DNA of 32,188 bases. Origin: Promicromonospora citrea. GTDB taxonomy: Bacteria > Actinomycetota > Actinomycetes > Actinomycetales > Cellulomonadaceae. The translations under genes were made by a program, and so were the position numbers. The stretch lies in NCBI RefSeq assembly GCF_013004695.1, contig NZ_JABEMG010000046.1, positions 1-32,188 on the forward strand, read 5' to 3'. The notes under the pieces are model-generated. The model worked only from the letters and a program-made list of their open reading frames with translations, was not told the origin of the DNA and ran no database searches. This document shows positions 1 through 8,021 of the stretch, one piece after another. Within the stretch, counting starts at the first letter, position 1. Every line of letters begins with the position of its first letter.

Positions 1-3
1 CGC

Positions 4-79
4 CCGCTGAGATCTGGTGGTTGCGGTGGGATCTGGTCGTGCACGACCAGATCTCGACGTGAACACCAGATCTCAGCGG
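4..79. repeat. Nested inverted repeat, possible operon terminator
   Basis: A 16-bp arm at 4-19 (CCGCTGAGATCTGGTG) is perfectly complementary to 64-79. Between them lies a perfect 24-bp palindrome at 30-53, centred on TGCA and built from the same GATCTGGT core. The core therefore occurs four times, twice in each orientation. The element starts 15 bp beyond the stop codon of the DUF4874/DUF4832 gene, so it could end transcription of that operon. No T-tract is visible. It could also be a copy of a dispersed genomic repeat. Confidence 0.7.
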
Positions 80-93
80 CGGGCCCACCGCCC

Positions 94-1551
94 CTACCGC
101 ACCGTGACCGTGCCCTCCAGCACGTTCACGCCGCGCACCGCGTCCCACGTGCTCGCGTTCGCCGTGCGGATCGCGAAGCGCGGGTCCTGCCGCGTCCCGG
201 CGTCCGCCGACGGCAGCGCGAGCGCGAGCGTGTACGTGCCCGCCGGGACGTCCGCGAGCGCCGCGGTCAGCGTGGTGGTGGTGCCGGGTGCCCAGGTGCG
301 GGCGTCGGAGCCGAAGGGCACGGTGACCTGGTGCCCGTCGGTGCGGGTGAGCACGAGGTGGGCAGGGCGGGGCGTGTAGGGGGCGGCCCAGCCGTCGTTG
401 CGGACGCGGACGGTCACGGTCGGGGCCAGATGGCGCCGGACGGCGTCGACGGTGCTGGACTCGAGGACGAACCGGTAGCCGAGGCGCCGCGCGGTCTCGG
501 CGAGGCCTGCCTCGCCCCAGGAGCTGAGCACGTCCTGGTTGTAGTCGCGGTTGAGGTAGCTGTGGTGGTAGCGCGCGAGCTCGGCGGACGCGCTGGCCCA
601 CTCGGAGCGGGGCGGGTTGACGGCGCAGGTCTCGCCGCCGACGGGCACGTACCGGCTCTCGGCGGCGAGGTACTCCTGGTCGAGGGTGATCGGGTCGGAG
701 AGGAACGTGCCGAAGTCGTCGGGCGAGGCGAGGAGGCAGTCGTTGTGGTGGCCGACGCGGGCGATGGTCTGCCCGGTCCACGCCTCGTCGGGTCCGACGG
801 CGCTCCCCGCGCCGGACGGCACGCCCAGGAGCCGCTGCTTGGAGAGCATGGTGCGCACCTGCACGGAGCGGTCGGCGGGCAGCTCGTCGAGCAGGGCCTG
901 GGTGACGGCCGAGCGGTTGGCCCAGTCGGCGTCGGTGACGACACCGGGGTCGGCCGGGTCGGCCACGAAGTGGTCGGTGTAGTAGCCCTCGCCCCAGAGC
1001 CCGACGAACCCGTTCTGCACGACGGGTATCACGTCGGCGTTGGCGCGCAGGAGGGGGCCGAGCTGCTCGATGTGCGCGAGCACGGTGCTCAGCGGCGCGT
1101 CGCCGTACGGGGGCTCGTAGGGCCACTCGCCGCCCTGGGCGTAGGCGAACCGGGTGATCACGGAGACGCCGGCGGCGCGGGCGGTGTCGTAGTCGGCCTG
1201 GACGAGGTCGAGGAACGCCTGGTCGAGCTGCGGCGTGCCGGCGAACTTCTCGAGGTAGAACACGCGCAGGATCTGGGTGATCCCCTCGGCGCGGTAGCCC
1301 TCGAGGGTGGCCTGGTCGAGCGGGGTGTACCCGGAGCCGTCGGCGCGGTAGTGCGTCTCGGTGTGGTGGTAGAAGCCGCGCTGCGGGTTGGGCACGTTCT
1401 CGTCGCTGGGCGCGTAGGTGGCGGTGGTGGCGTGCGGGTGCGGGGCGGGGCGGTGCCGCCCGTGTCCCTGGGCGTAGGCGGTGGGCAGGGCGGCGGACCC
1501 CAGCAGGGTCGCGGCCGCGAGCGCGGCGAGAACGCGGGTGCGTCGGTGCAT
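94..1551 (-). CDS. Secreted DUF4874/DUF4832 protein, putative carbohydrate-active
   Basis: This 485-residue protein has a signal peptide (MHRRTRV, a hydrophobic Ala/Leu core, cleavage near AYA|Q at about residue 27). The mature part begins with the NPQRGFYHH region typical of the N-terminal DUF4874 domain. A DUF4832 region with the QVRTMLSKQ and HHNDCLL segments follows, and then a C-terminal beta-sandwich-like part. These domain pairs occur in secreted proteins thought to have TIM-barrel folds related to glycoside hydrolases, but the reaction is unknown. The ATG at 1551 is preceded by a strong GAGGAGG; reading upstream of it only mirrors the permease gene in another frame. It is the last gene of the sugar-transport operon, 53 bp after the permease, so it may release the sugar that the importer takes up. 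That substrate link is inference. Confidence 0.85.
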   Translation of the reverse strand: MHRRTRVLAALAAATLLGSAALPTAYAQGHGRHRPAPHPHATTATYAPSDENVPNPQRGFYHHTETHYRADGSGYTPLDQATLEGYRAEGITQILRVFYLEKFAGTPQLDQAFLDLVQADYDTARAAGVSVITRFAYAQGGEWPYEPPYGDAPLSTVLAHIEQLGPLLRANADVIPVVQNGFVGLWGEGYYTDHFVADPADPGVVTDADWANRSAVTQALLDELPADRSVQVRTMLSKQRLLGVPSGAGSAVGPDEAWTGQTIARVGHHNDCLLASPDDFGTFLSDPITLDQEYLAAESRYVPVGGETCAVNPPRSEWASASAELARYHHSYLNRDYNQDVLSSWGEAGLAETARRLGYRFVLESSTVDAVRRHLAPTVTVRVRNDGWAAPYTPRPAHLVLTRTDGHQVTVPFGSDARTWAPGTTTTLTAALADVPAGTYTLALALPSADAGTRQDPRFAIRTANASTWDAVRGVNVLEGTVTVR

Positions 1552-1604
1552 GGTGCGTGTCCTCCTCGTGATGCCTGCCGGGGCGCCGGGCGGCGCCCCG
1601 GGTC

Positions 1605-2441
1605 TCACTTGAGGCCGCTGGAGGCCAGGCCGTCGATGACCCGGCGTTGCAGCAGCACGAACATGACGAGCACGGGGGCCATGGCGAGCAGGCTCGCGGC
1701 CATGACCACCGGATAGTCGGTGGTGCGGTCGCCGATGAGGGTGGCGAGCCCGGCGGACAGCGGCATGCGCTCGCTGTAGGTGGTGACCACCAGGGGCCAG
1801 AGCAGCTCGTTCCACGACCAGAGCACGGTGGTGATCGCCAGCACGGCGACGGTGGGCCGGGCGAGCGGCAGCATGATCTTCCAGAAGATCTGGAAGGGGT
1901 TGGCGCCGTCGAGGCGCGCGGCCTCCTCGAGCTCGTTCGGCATGGACAGGAACGCCGTCCGCATGAGGAAGGTGCCGAACGCGCTGAACAGGCCGGGCAG
2001 CACGAGGCCGCCGACGCTGTCGAGCAGGCCGAGGCTCTGGATGATCTGGTACTGCGACAGCAGGTAGACCTGCGACGGCACCATGAGGATGGACAGCACG
2101 AGCCCGAGCAGCACGCCGCGCCCGCGGAACCGCATGCGGGCGAAGGCGTAGCCCGCCAGGGTGCAGAACAGGATCTGGGCGAGCGTGCGCAGCACGGTGA
2201 CCAGCACGGAGTTGCCGAGCTGCTGCAGGAACGGCATGCGGTCGAAGACCTCGGCGTAGTTCTCCCAGTGCAGCTCGGAGGGCCAGAACACCGGGGTGAC
2301 GCTCTGTACCTCGGCGTTCGTGGACAGCGACATGATGAGCTGCCACACGAACGGGAAGGCCATGACGAGGCTGCCCAGGCCGAGCACGAGGTGCGCGACG
2401 ACGTGGGAGCCCCTGCGACGGTGGGTCACTCGGTCAGTCAC
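1605..2441 (-). CDS. Carbohydrate ABC transporter permease (MalG type)
   Basis: A 278-residue inner-membrane permease with six predicted membrane segments. The cytoplasmic EAA loop (EEAARLDGANPFQIFWKIML, about residues 170-190) is the contact site for the ATPase. The C-terminus, ending VIDGLASSGLK, is typical of the MalG/LacG branch of CUT1 importers. Its start overlaps the end of the MalF-type gene by 8 bp, indicating translational coupling. With the upstream permease and lipoprotein it should form the membrane core of a sugar importer. No ATPase gene is present; in actinobacteria such importers often share an MsiK-type ATPase encoded elsewhere. Confidence 0.95.
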   Translation of the reverse strand: MTDRVTHRRRGSHVVAHLVLGLGSLVMAFPFVWQLIMSLSTNAEVQSVTPVFWPSELHWENYAEVFDRMPFLQQLGNSVLVTVLRTLAQILFCTLAGYAFARMRFRGRGVLLGLVLSILMVPSQVYLLSQYQIIQSLGLLDSVGGLVLPGLFSAFGTFLMRTAFLSMPNELEEAARLDGANPFQIFWKIMLPLARPTVAVLAITTVLWSWNELLWPLVVTTYSERMPLSAGLATLIGDRTTDYPVVMAASLLAMAPVLVMFVLLQRRVIDGLASSGLK

Positions 2442-3390
2442 TGTGCACCCACCTCCGCTGGAGCCGGAACTGGAGGGCCGTCAGCAGCCCGATGAGCAGG
2501 AAGATGACCATCGCGATCGCCGCCGCGTAGCCCTTGTCGTTGGCCACGAACCCCTCGCGGTAGAAGAAGTAGACGAGCGACATGCTGCGGGGCAGCACCG
2601 GGTTGCTGCTGCCGAGGATCGCGTAGAGCAGGTCGAACACCTGGAAGCTCGCGATGACGGTGATGATCAGCACGAAGAAGATGCTCGGGGTCAGCAGCGG
2701 CACGGTGATGGCGCGGAACTGCCGCCACCGGGTGGCGCCGTCGAGCTCGGCGGCCTCGTACAGCTCGGGCGGGATGCTCTTGAGCCCGGCGGCAAGCACG
2801 ATCATGGAGAAGCCGAGCGACGACCACAGGCCGACCACCGCGACGGCGGCGGTCGCCGCCCCCGGCGTCGAGATCCAGTACGGCCCCTCGATGCCGACCA
2901 CGGCGAGCGCCCGGTTGAGGATGCCGAAGTCGCCGTTGAAGATGACGCGCCACACCATGGCGACGGCCGTCGGCATGGCCACGTAGGGCAGGAAGAACAG
3001 CACCCGGTAGACCGCGGCGAACCGCAGGCCGGGCAGGTTGAGCAGGCTCGCCAGCCCGACGGCGATCGGGATGCCGAGCAGCACGATCACCGTGTAGAGC
3101 AGGGTGTTGCCGAGCGACAGGTACAGCTCGGGGTCCTGGAACAGCGCGACGTAGTTGTCGACGCCGGCGAACGTCGAGCCGCCGAAGGGGCCGGTCTCGG
3201 TGAAGGAGTACCCGGCGGTCTGGACGATGGGCCACAGGTAGAACACGGCGATGCCGGCCACCAGCGGCGCGACGAACAGCCACGGCCACAGGGTGTGCTC
3301 GGGGCGGGGGCCGCGGCTCGGGGCCGGGCCGCCCCGCCCGGCCGACCCGGTGCGGGCCGGCGCGGGCGGGGCCGTCTGCGAGGTCGTCAC
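2434..3390 (-). CDS. Sugar ABC transporter permease (MalF type)
   Basis: A 318-residue permease with a Pro/Gly/Arg-rich cytoplasmic N-terminus of about 35 residues followed by six membrane helices. The first helix contains LWPWLFVAPLVAGIAVFYLWP. The EAA motif is YEAAELDGATRWRQFRAIT (about residues 215-235). Length and architecture match UgpA/MalF-type CUT1 subunits. It starts 4 bp after the stop codon of the binding-protein gene and overlaps the next permease by 8 bp, so all three are almost certainly co-transcribed. Specificity cannot be read from the sequence. Confidence 0.95.
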   Translation of the reverse strand: MTTSQTAPPAPARTGSAGRGGPAPSRGPRPEHTLWPWLFVAPLVAGIAVFYLWPIVQTAGYSFTETGPFGGSTFAGVDNYVALFQDPELYLSLGNTLLYTVIVLLGIPIAVGLASLLNLPGLRFAAVYRVLFFLPYVAMPTAVAMVWRVIFNGDFGILNRALAVVGIEGPYWISTPGAATAAVAVVGLWSSLGFSMIVLAAGLKSIPPELYEAAELDGATRWRQFRAITVPLLTPSIFFVLIITVIASFQVFDLLYAILGSSNPVLPRSMSLVYFFYREGFVANDKGYAAAIAMVIFLLIGLLTALQFRLQRRWVHSD

Positions 3391-3394
3391 GCGC

Positions 3395-4705
3395 TCACTC
3401 CTCGGCCAGCGCCGCGTCCATCTGCTCGGCCAGGTCGGTCGCGACGTCGGCGACGGGCCGCTCGCCGGAGAAGGCCTGGGGCAGCAGCTCGGTCTCCAGG
3501 GCGTTCCACTCCGCGGAGTTCAGGCTGACCGGCAGCGGGCGCGAGTACTCGACGGCGTCGAGGAACACCTGGAGGTCGGCATCGGGCATCGAGGCCGTGA
3601 AGGAGCTCTGCGTGCCCTCGAAGGCGGGGATGACGGCGCCCGAGTCGCCCTGCTGCTGCTGGGCCTCCTGCCCGGCGAGGAACACCTGGAGCGCCTGCGC
3701 GGCCTGCTTCTCCGTGGACGTGGCGGAGACGACGTTGGCCACGCCGTGGATGACGGTGGCCTGCTCCTCGCCCGACGGCAGGGGCAGCACCGTGACGTCC
3801 TCGGCGAGGTCGCTGTCGGTGAGCGCGGAGCGGAACCAGCTGCCGCCCCAGTACATGGCGAGCTTGCCCGAGGTGAACCACTGGTCGGCGGTGGTGTCGG
3901 TGAGCTGCTGGATGGACGGCGACCCGCCCGACGCGATGAGGTCCGTCCAGAACTGCAGGCCCGCCTGCGCCTCGGGCGTCGCGTACCCGGAGGCGCCGTC
4001 GTCCACGACCGTGCCGCCGGCCTGGAAGATCGTGTTGTAGTACGTGGTCTGGCCGTCCATGCCGCCCGCCGCGCCGTAGACCCCGTCGTCGGCGAGCGCC
4101 TCGGAGATCTCGACGGCGGTCTCCTGGAACTCGTCCCAGGTCCAGCCGTCCTCGGGCAGCTCGACGCCCGCCTGCTCGACCAGGGCCGTGTTGACCCAGA
4201 TGCCGATGGTGTCGAAGTCCTTGGGCACGCCGTAGGAGACGCCGTCGATCGTGTACAGGTCCACGAGCGCCTGCGGGTAGTTCGCGGGGTCGATGTCGCC
4301 GGCCTCGACGGCGCCGGTGATCGGCTCGAGCATGCCGTTGGACGCGTACAGGCCGATGTTGGGGCCGTTCATCCAGAACAGGTCGGGCAGCGTCTCGCTG
4401 GAGGCCTGGGTCTGCAGCTTGGTCCAGTACTCGGCGAACGGCGTGACGTTCACGGTCACGTCGATGTCCGGGTAGACCTCGTTGAACGCGGCGATGTTCT
4501 CCTCGATCGCGGGCACCTGGTTCTGGTCCCAGACGCCGTAGGTGATCGAGGCGGCGAGGTCGGCGTCGGGCGCGGCGTACTCGGCGGCGTCGGCGTCCGG
4601 CGAACCGGACCCGCCGCCGCAGGCGGCCAGGGCGCTGGTGAGGACGACGGCGGAGGCCGCGAGGGCCGTGCGCCGGAGCGGTGAGGTACGGCGGGTCGGG
4701 GTCAT
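3395..4705 (-). CDS. Sugar ABC transporter substrate-binding lipoprotein
   Basis: A 436-residue family 1 extracellular solute-binding protein. The N-terminus is a lipoprotein signal (RRTSPLRR, hydrophobic stretch, LAAC lipobox, acylated Cys29) followed by a Gly/Ser linker. The fold signature includes ITYGVWDQNQ near the start, LPDLFWMNGPN, GVPKDFDT, WTWDEFQE and a late FTSGKLAMYWGGSW segment. Trp and Tyr residues in these regions are usual sugar-stacking positions. The ATG at 4705 overlaps the TGA of the oxidoreductase gene (ATGA) and has GGAAGGA upstream. It should capture the oligosaccharide or sugar derivative at the cell surface and deliver it to the two permeases downstream. The ligand is unknown. 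Confidence 0.95.
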   Translation of the reverse strand: MTPTRRTSPLRRTALAASAVVLTSALAACGGGSGSPDADAAEYAAPDADLAASITYGVWDQNQVPAIEENIAAFNEVYPDIDVTVNVTPFAEYWTKLQTQASSETLPDLFWMNGPNIGLYASNGMLEPITGAVEAGDIDPANYPQALVDLYTIDGVSYGVPKDFDTIGIWVNTALVEQAGVELPEDGWTWDEFQETAVEISEALADDGVYGAAGGMDGQTTYYNTIFQAGGTVVDDGASGYATPEAQAGLQFWTDLIASGGSPSIQQLTDTTADQWFTSGKLAMYWGGSWFRSALTDSDLAEDVTVLPLPSGEEQATVIHGVANVVSATSTEKQAAQALQVFLAGQEAQQQQGDSGAVIPAFEGTQSSFTASMPDADLQVFLDAVEYSRPLPVSLNSAEWNALETELLPQAFSGERPVADVATDLAEQMDAALAEE

Positions 4706-5928
4706 GAGGTGGTCCTTCCGGAAGACTCGGGGGCCGCCGTGCGGCGGGCGAAGTGGTCGAGCACGTGGTCGGGCAGGGCGGGGACGTCGCGCGGGGCGGA
4801 CCCGTCGCGCAGGGACTCGGCGGCGAGTGCCCCGGCCGCGACGGCTGCGCGCGCCGCGACGGGCGAGACGACGGTCGGCGCGCCGTCGAGCACGTGGTCG
4901 AGGAACTCGGTCATGGTCAGCAGGTCGGCGTCGGCGTGGCCGCTGGCGACGCCCTCGATCGCGTGCTCGGCGTCGCCGTCGACCTGCCACTCGTGGCGGC
5001 GGTTCCACACCTTGACCACGCCGCCGCCGGTGTCGCCCACGTTCTCCAGGCGGCCCTCGGTGCCGATCACGGTGTAGTTGCGCCAGTAGTCGGGCGTGAA
5101 GTGGCACTGCTGGTAGCTGGCCATGACGCCGTTGTCGAGGCGCATCAGCATCATCGAGACGTCCTCGACGTCGACCACCGGGTTGAGGCCGGTCTGCGCC
5201 GCGGGCGGCCAGTTGTCGAAGGAGAACCAGTCGGGCATGGTCTCGCCGGTGCGGTCGCGCCGGTCGTCGATGCCGCCGTACACCATGAGGTCGCCCATGC
5301 CCACCACGCGGCGGGTGTACCCGGAGGCGAGGTAGTGCACGACGTCGATGTCGTGGCTGGCCTTCTGCAGCAGCAGGGTGTTGGTCCGGGTGCGGTCGGC
5401 GTGCCAGTCCTTGAAGTAGTAGTCGCCGCCGTTGCCCACGAAGTGGCGCACCCACACGGCCCGGACCTCGCCGATCTCCCCGCGCTCGATGACGCCGCGC
5501 ATCGCGCGCACCACGCCCGAGTGCCGGAAGTTGTGCCCCACGTACAGCGGCGTGCCGGTCTCGGCCGCGGTGGTCAGCACCCGGTCGGCGCCGTCGACGG
5601 TGATGGCGAGCGGCTTCTCCAGGTAGACGGCGATGCCGGCCCGCAGCAGCGCGACGGCGATCTCCTCGTGCGTGTCGTCCGGGGTGAGCACGAGCGCGGC
5701 GTCGGCGGTGCCCGCCGCGATCAGCTCGTCGACGCTCGTGTGCACCGCGGCGTCAGGGTGGGCGGCCTGCCCTCGTCGGCGGCCGGTCTCGGTGGTGTCG
5801 ACGACCGCGCTGACGCGCGCGCCGGGCCGGGCGTGCGGCACGTGCTCGGCGATCGGCGAGCGGGCGCCGTAGCCGACGACGGCGACGCGGATGCCGTCGC
5901 TGCTTGCTGCCGATCCGGTGCGGCTCAT
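4702..5928 (-). CDS. Gfo/Idh/MocA family NAD(P)-dependent oxidoreductase
   Basis: A 408-residue cytoplasmic dehydrogenase. The N-terminal Rossmann region reads VAVVGYGARSPIAEHV (about residues 15-30), with an unusual Arg-Ser in place of the second half of the normal GxGxxG. The EKP motif follows at 104-106 (VYLEKPLAIT). The catalytic segment KASHDIDVVHY supplies Lys189 and His192 in the usual KxxxHD(I/L)D pattern. The family oxidises or epimerises sugars, inositols or glycosides. As first gene of the operon, it probably processes the imported sugar. The ATG at 5928 is chosen because GGAG boxes lie just upstream and the Rossmann strand follows closely; an in-frame ATG at 6006 would add 26 unconserved residues and cross the putative operators. 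Its stop overlaps the next start by 4 bp. Confidence 0.92.
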   Translation of the reverse strand: MSRTGSAASSDGIRVAVVGYGARSPIAEHVPHARPGARVSAVVDTTETGRRRGQAAHPDAAVHTSVDELIAAGTADAALVLTPDDTHEEIAVALLRAGIAVYLEKPLAITVDGADRVLTTAAETGTPLYVGHNFRHSGVVRAMRGVIERGEIGEVRAVWVRHFVGNGGDYYFKDWHADRTRTNTLLLQKASHDIDVVHYLASGYTRRVVGMGDLMVYGGIDDRRDRTGETMPDWFSFDNWPPAAQTGLNPVVDVEDVSMMLMRLDNGVMASYQQCHFTPDYWRNYTVIGTEGRLENVGDTGGGVVKVWNRRHEWQVDGDAEHAIEGVASGHADADLLTMTEFLDHVLDGAPTVVSPVAARAAVAAGALAAESLRDGSAPRDVPALPDHVLDHFARRTAAPESSGRTTS

Positions 5929-5946
5929 GCTCCGCTCCGAGCTCCC

Positions 5947-5964
5947 GAGCACGACGCCGTGCTC
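5947..5964. promoter_or_regulatory. 18-bp inverted repeat in sugar operon leader
   Basis: GAGCACG-ACGC-CGTGCTC is a perfect 7-4-7 inverted repeat ending 19 bp upstream of the oxidoreductase start codon, in the leader or promoter of the sugar operon. The symmetry is the size expected of a dimeric repressor site. It shares its distal TGCTC with the wider TGCTC/GAGCA pair. A role as a small leader hairpin is also possible. Confidence 0.4.
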
Positions 5965-5995
5965 GAACTTGTCACTTTTGCCTCTGAATTGAGCA
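5960..5995. promoter_or_regulatory. Candidate DeoR operator upstream of sugar operon
   Basis: TGCTCGAA at 5960-5967 and TTGAGCA at 5989-5995 form an interrupted inverted pair upstream of the operon. The same half-site core (TGCTCA/TGAGCA) forms a perfect pair in front of the deoR-type gene at 6975-6999. The outer spans are 36 bp and 25 bp, a difference of about one DNA turn, so both pairs would present half-sites on the same helix face. Binding is inferred. Confidence 0.4.
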
Positions 5996-6120
5996 TGTCC
6001 AGACACTAGGGGTTCCGGGCGCGCACAAACAGGGGCGAGCGGACCTTTTACGACGCCGTAACACGCGCGCCGATGCTCCCGGGACGGCCGATGGCGGGCC
6101 GCTGGGCGTGTTCTGCCTGG

Positions 6121-6912
6121 TCAGGCGGAGGCGGCGACGACGATCTGCACGCCGACGGTCGCGAACTCGGCGGCGATCTCCGGGGCGACGGGCTGGTCGG
6201 TCACCAGCACGTCGATGTCCGCGAGCGGGCAGATGCGCGCGAACGTGGCTCGACCGATCTTGGTCGCGTCGGCGGCGACGATCACCCGGCGCGACGAGGC
6301 GCCGATGCGGCGGCTGACCTCCGCCTCGCCCTCGTGCACGGTGGTGGCGCCGAAGGCGGCGCTCAGCCCGTCGACGCCGAGCACCGCGGTGTCGAGGCTG
6401 AACTCGCTCAGGGTGGCCCCGACCAACGGCCCGACCAGCTCGTACGACTGGCGGCGCGGCACTCCCCCGGTGACCACGATCTTCACGTGCTCCCGCACGG
6501 ACAGCTCGTAGGCGATGTTCAGCGCGTTGGTCACGATGGTGACGCCGGGGGCCTCGGCCTTGCGCAGTCGCTCGCTGCGGCCGAGCTCGCGCGCGACCTC
6601 GGTGGTGGTGGTGCCGCCGTTGAGCCCCACGGACTCGCCGGGCTCGATGAGCTCGGCGACGGCGCGCGCGATGGCCTTCTTGGCCTCCGCCTGGCGCGCG
6701 ATCTTGTACTGCAGCGGCAGCTCGTACCCGGACCCGAGCGACGTCGCGCCGCCGTGCGTCCGCGTGACCAGGCGCTGCTCGGCGAGGGTGTTGAGGTCGC
6801 GGCGGACCGTCGCCGTCGACACGCCGAGCTGCTCACTGATGTCGGTGATCGACACGCTTCCCCGCTCGCTCACGAGCTCGAGCACGAGGTTGAGTCGCTG
6901 CTGCTGCGTCAT
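6121..6912 (-). CDS. DeoR/GlpR family transcriptional regulator
   Basis: A 263-residue regulator. The N-terminal DeoR winged helix-turn-helix is clear (QQRLNLVLELVSERGSVSIT, then DISEQLGVSTATVRRDLNTL at about residues 24-43, then THGGA). A sugar-phosphate-binding DeoRC domain follows, with GLNGGTTTTEVARELG, VTNALNIAYEL, VVTGG, LGVDGLS and VAADATKIG. This family is usually a repressor relieved by a phosphorylated sugar. The start is set at ATG 6912, at the usual distance from the HTH. An ATG at 6981 would lie inside the perfect inverted repeat at 6975-6999. It is transcribed toward the sugar operon 192 bp downstream, and control of that operon plus itself is inferred from shared half-sites. 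Confidence 0.93.
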   Translation of the reverse strand: MTQQQRLNLVLELVSERGSVSITDISEQLGVSTATVRRDLNTLAEQRLVTRTHGGATSLGSGYELPLQYKIARQAEAKKAIARAVAELIEPGESVGLNGGTTTTEVARELGRSERLRKAEAPGVTIVTNALNIAYELSVREHVKIVVTGGVPRRQSYELVGPLVGATLSEFSLDTAVLGVDGLSAAFGATTVHEGEAEVSRRIGASSRRVIVAADATKIGRATFARICPLADIDVLVTDQPVAPEIAAEFATVGVQIVVAASA

Positions 6913-6974
6913 CGGGGCGCCCTGGGGTTCACGGCAGCATCTTCGCACGGGTGGCGATGGACCGTGATCGATTC

Positions 6975-6999
6975 TGCTCATGTCGGGGGCTTATGAGCA
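6975..6999. promoter_or_regulatory. Candidate DeoR autoregulatory operator
   Basis: TGCTCAT (6975-6981), an 11-bp spacer and ATGAGCA (6993-6999) form a perfect inverted repeat 62 bp upstream of the chosen regulator start. The same TGCTCA core recurs before the sugar operon. The position fits autorepression. Confidence 0.4.
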
Positions 7000-7063
7000 C
7001 GGGGTGTGTCGCGTCGGGTGGGCCCGGGGCGGGCGCCGCTCGGGTGCACGACCCGGAGTTTGC

Positions 7064-7069
7064 TAAGGT
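7064..7069 (+). promoter_or_regulatory. Extended -10 box of tRNA-Gly
   Basis: TGCTAAGGT (7061-7069) is an extended -10 element (TGN-TANNNT) located 33 bp upstream of the mature tRNA 5' end. Transcription would begin near 7076, leaving a leader of about 26 nt for RNase P to remove. No convincing -35 hexamer is visible. Confidence 0.5.
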
Positions 7070-7101
7070 ATCGCCCGCGGCGTGCCTCACGGTGCGCACG
7101 T

Positions 7102-7172
7102 GCGGGCGTAGCTCAATGGTAGAGCCTTAGTCTTCCAAACTAATTACGCGGGTTCGATTCCCGTCGCCCGCT
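7102..7172 (+). tRNA. trnG: tRNA-Gly (anticodon TCC)
   Basis: A 71-nt cloverleaf. The acceptor stem GCGGGCG (7102-7108) pairs with CGCCCGC (7165-7171), with discriminator U. The D-stem is GCTC/GAGC. The anticodon stem TTAGT/ACTAA carries loop CTTCCAA with anticodon TCC at 7134-7136. The variable loop is TTAC, and the T-arm is GCGGG-TTCGATT-CCCGT. CCA is not encoded and would be added post-transcriptionally. It decodes GGA and GGG. The 3' end of such a gene is a common integration site, and an accessory-looking stretch follows it. Confidence 0.97.
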
Positions 7173-7181
7173 CAGAGTACG

Positions 7182-7218
7182 GAAGCCCAGGTCAGAGAGT
7201 GTTTCTGACCTGGGCTTC
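7182..7218 (+). terminator. Hairpin terminator after tRNA-Gly
   Basis: A perfect 15-bp stem (GAAGCCCAGGTCAGA at 7182-7196 with its complement at 7204-7218) and 7-nt loop, beginning 10 nt after the tRNA. There is no U-run, as is common in high-GC actinobacteria. Confidence 0.8.
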
Positions 7219-7454
7219 GTGCGTTGTGGAGGGCGGAAACGGCACCGAGTGGCCCTTGTTGGCCCCGTGGGGCTGCGCGCGCCTCGAAGCATGTCCCCGC
7301 GCAACCGTCGCAACAGCCGCCGCTCCTCCGGCAACGTCCGCCGGCGCACGCCCGGCCGCTGGGAAGCCAGGTACACACCAGGGTGCGCGGGCGCATCTGT
7401 GCAGGCCAGACGCGCACACCACGTCGGCACCCAGCAGTCCCGCGGCGGTGACAT

Positions 7455-8021
7455 TCATCTTCGAGCGTGGCGGGTCCGGAACGACTTCTGAAGACCCTGC
7501 GCGGTGGCGAGGAGTTCGTCGAATGCCTCGACAGCCCACGTTGCGGGAGCCACGGGTGGCGTGCCTCCGAGGTGGGCGATCGCGGAGGCCACGATCTCAA
7601 ACGATTGGTCCCGACGGGGCTGATCGATGATCCGCTCGATGTAGGTCTCCATCGCTCCCAGTGCGTCCGGCCCGGCGAGCGTCGCGCCGACGGCAGCGAG
7701 TGGCAGCGCAGAGTCATCGCGGTGTGATTCGGCCATGCCGGCGACGACGGTGTCGCGGACCTCCTCCGCCGGGACTGCCAGGGCGAACCATGCGCCCATA
7801 GCCATCCGCCGCCAGTCCCCTGTGCTCAGCAGCCACCGCACCTCGGTCGCGGTGATCTTGCCGCTCGCGCGCATGAGGCTGCGTTCGACGTCGGGCAGGT
7901 AGGCGGGCGCGCTGGCACCGCTCATCTTCAGATAGAACGGCACGACGAACCGCCTGTCGATCCGCCCTGTCCCAGGCCCCTGCCCGGGCTTACGGAAGGC
8001 CATGAGCCAGACGACGAGCAT
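7455..8021 (-). CDS. DUF6000 family protein
   Basis: A 188-residue soluble protein. The core RRFVVPFYLKM, followed by an acidic/Leu stretch, EVRWLLSTGDWRRMAMGAWFAL and later YIERIIDQP, matches the DUF6000 pattern of helical repeats (helix pairs ending in W-R and A-W-F motifs). Function is unknown. The chosen ATG gives about 24 residues before the core; a second ATG at 8003 is equally possible, and neither has a clear ribosome-binding site. Third-codon GC is lower than in neighbouring housekeeping genes, and the gene sits downstream of tRNA-Gly beside a transposase scar, consistent with acquisition by transfer. The 236 bp between the terminator and this gene show no coding signal. Confidence 0.7.
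   Translation of the reverse strand: MLVVWLMAFRKPGQGPGTGRIDRRFVVPFYLKMSGASAPAYLPDVERSLMRASGKITATEVRWLLSTGDWRRMAMGAWFALAVPAEEVRDTVVAGMAESHRDDSALPLAAVGATLAGPDALGAMETYIERIIDQPRRDQSFEIVASAIAHLGGTPPVAPATWAVEAFDELLATAQGLQKSFRTRHARR

Noticed and set aside
7140-7454. Minus-strand open frame ending in GRRESNPRN
   Set aside because: The tail is the antisense of the tRNA-Gly T-arm, a well-known artefact of gene calling over tRNAs, and the frame also covers the terminator hairpin.
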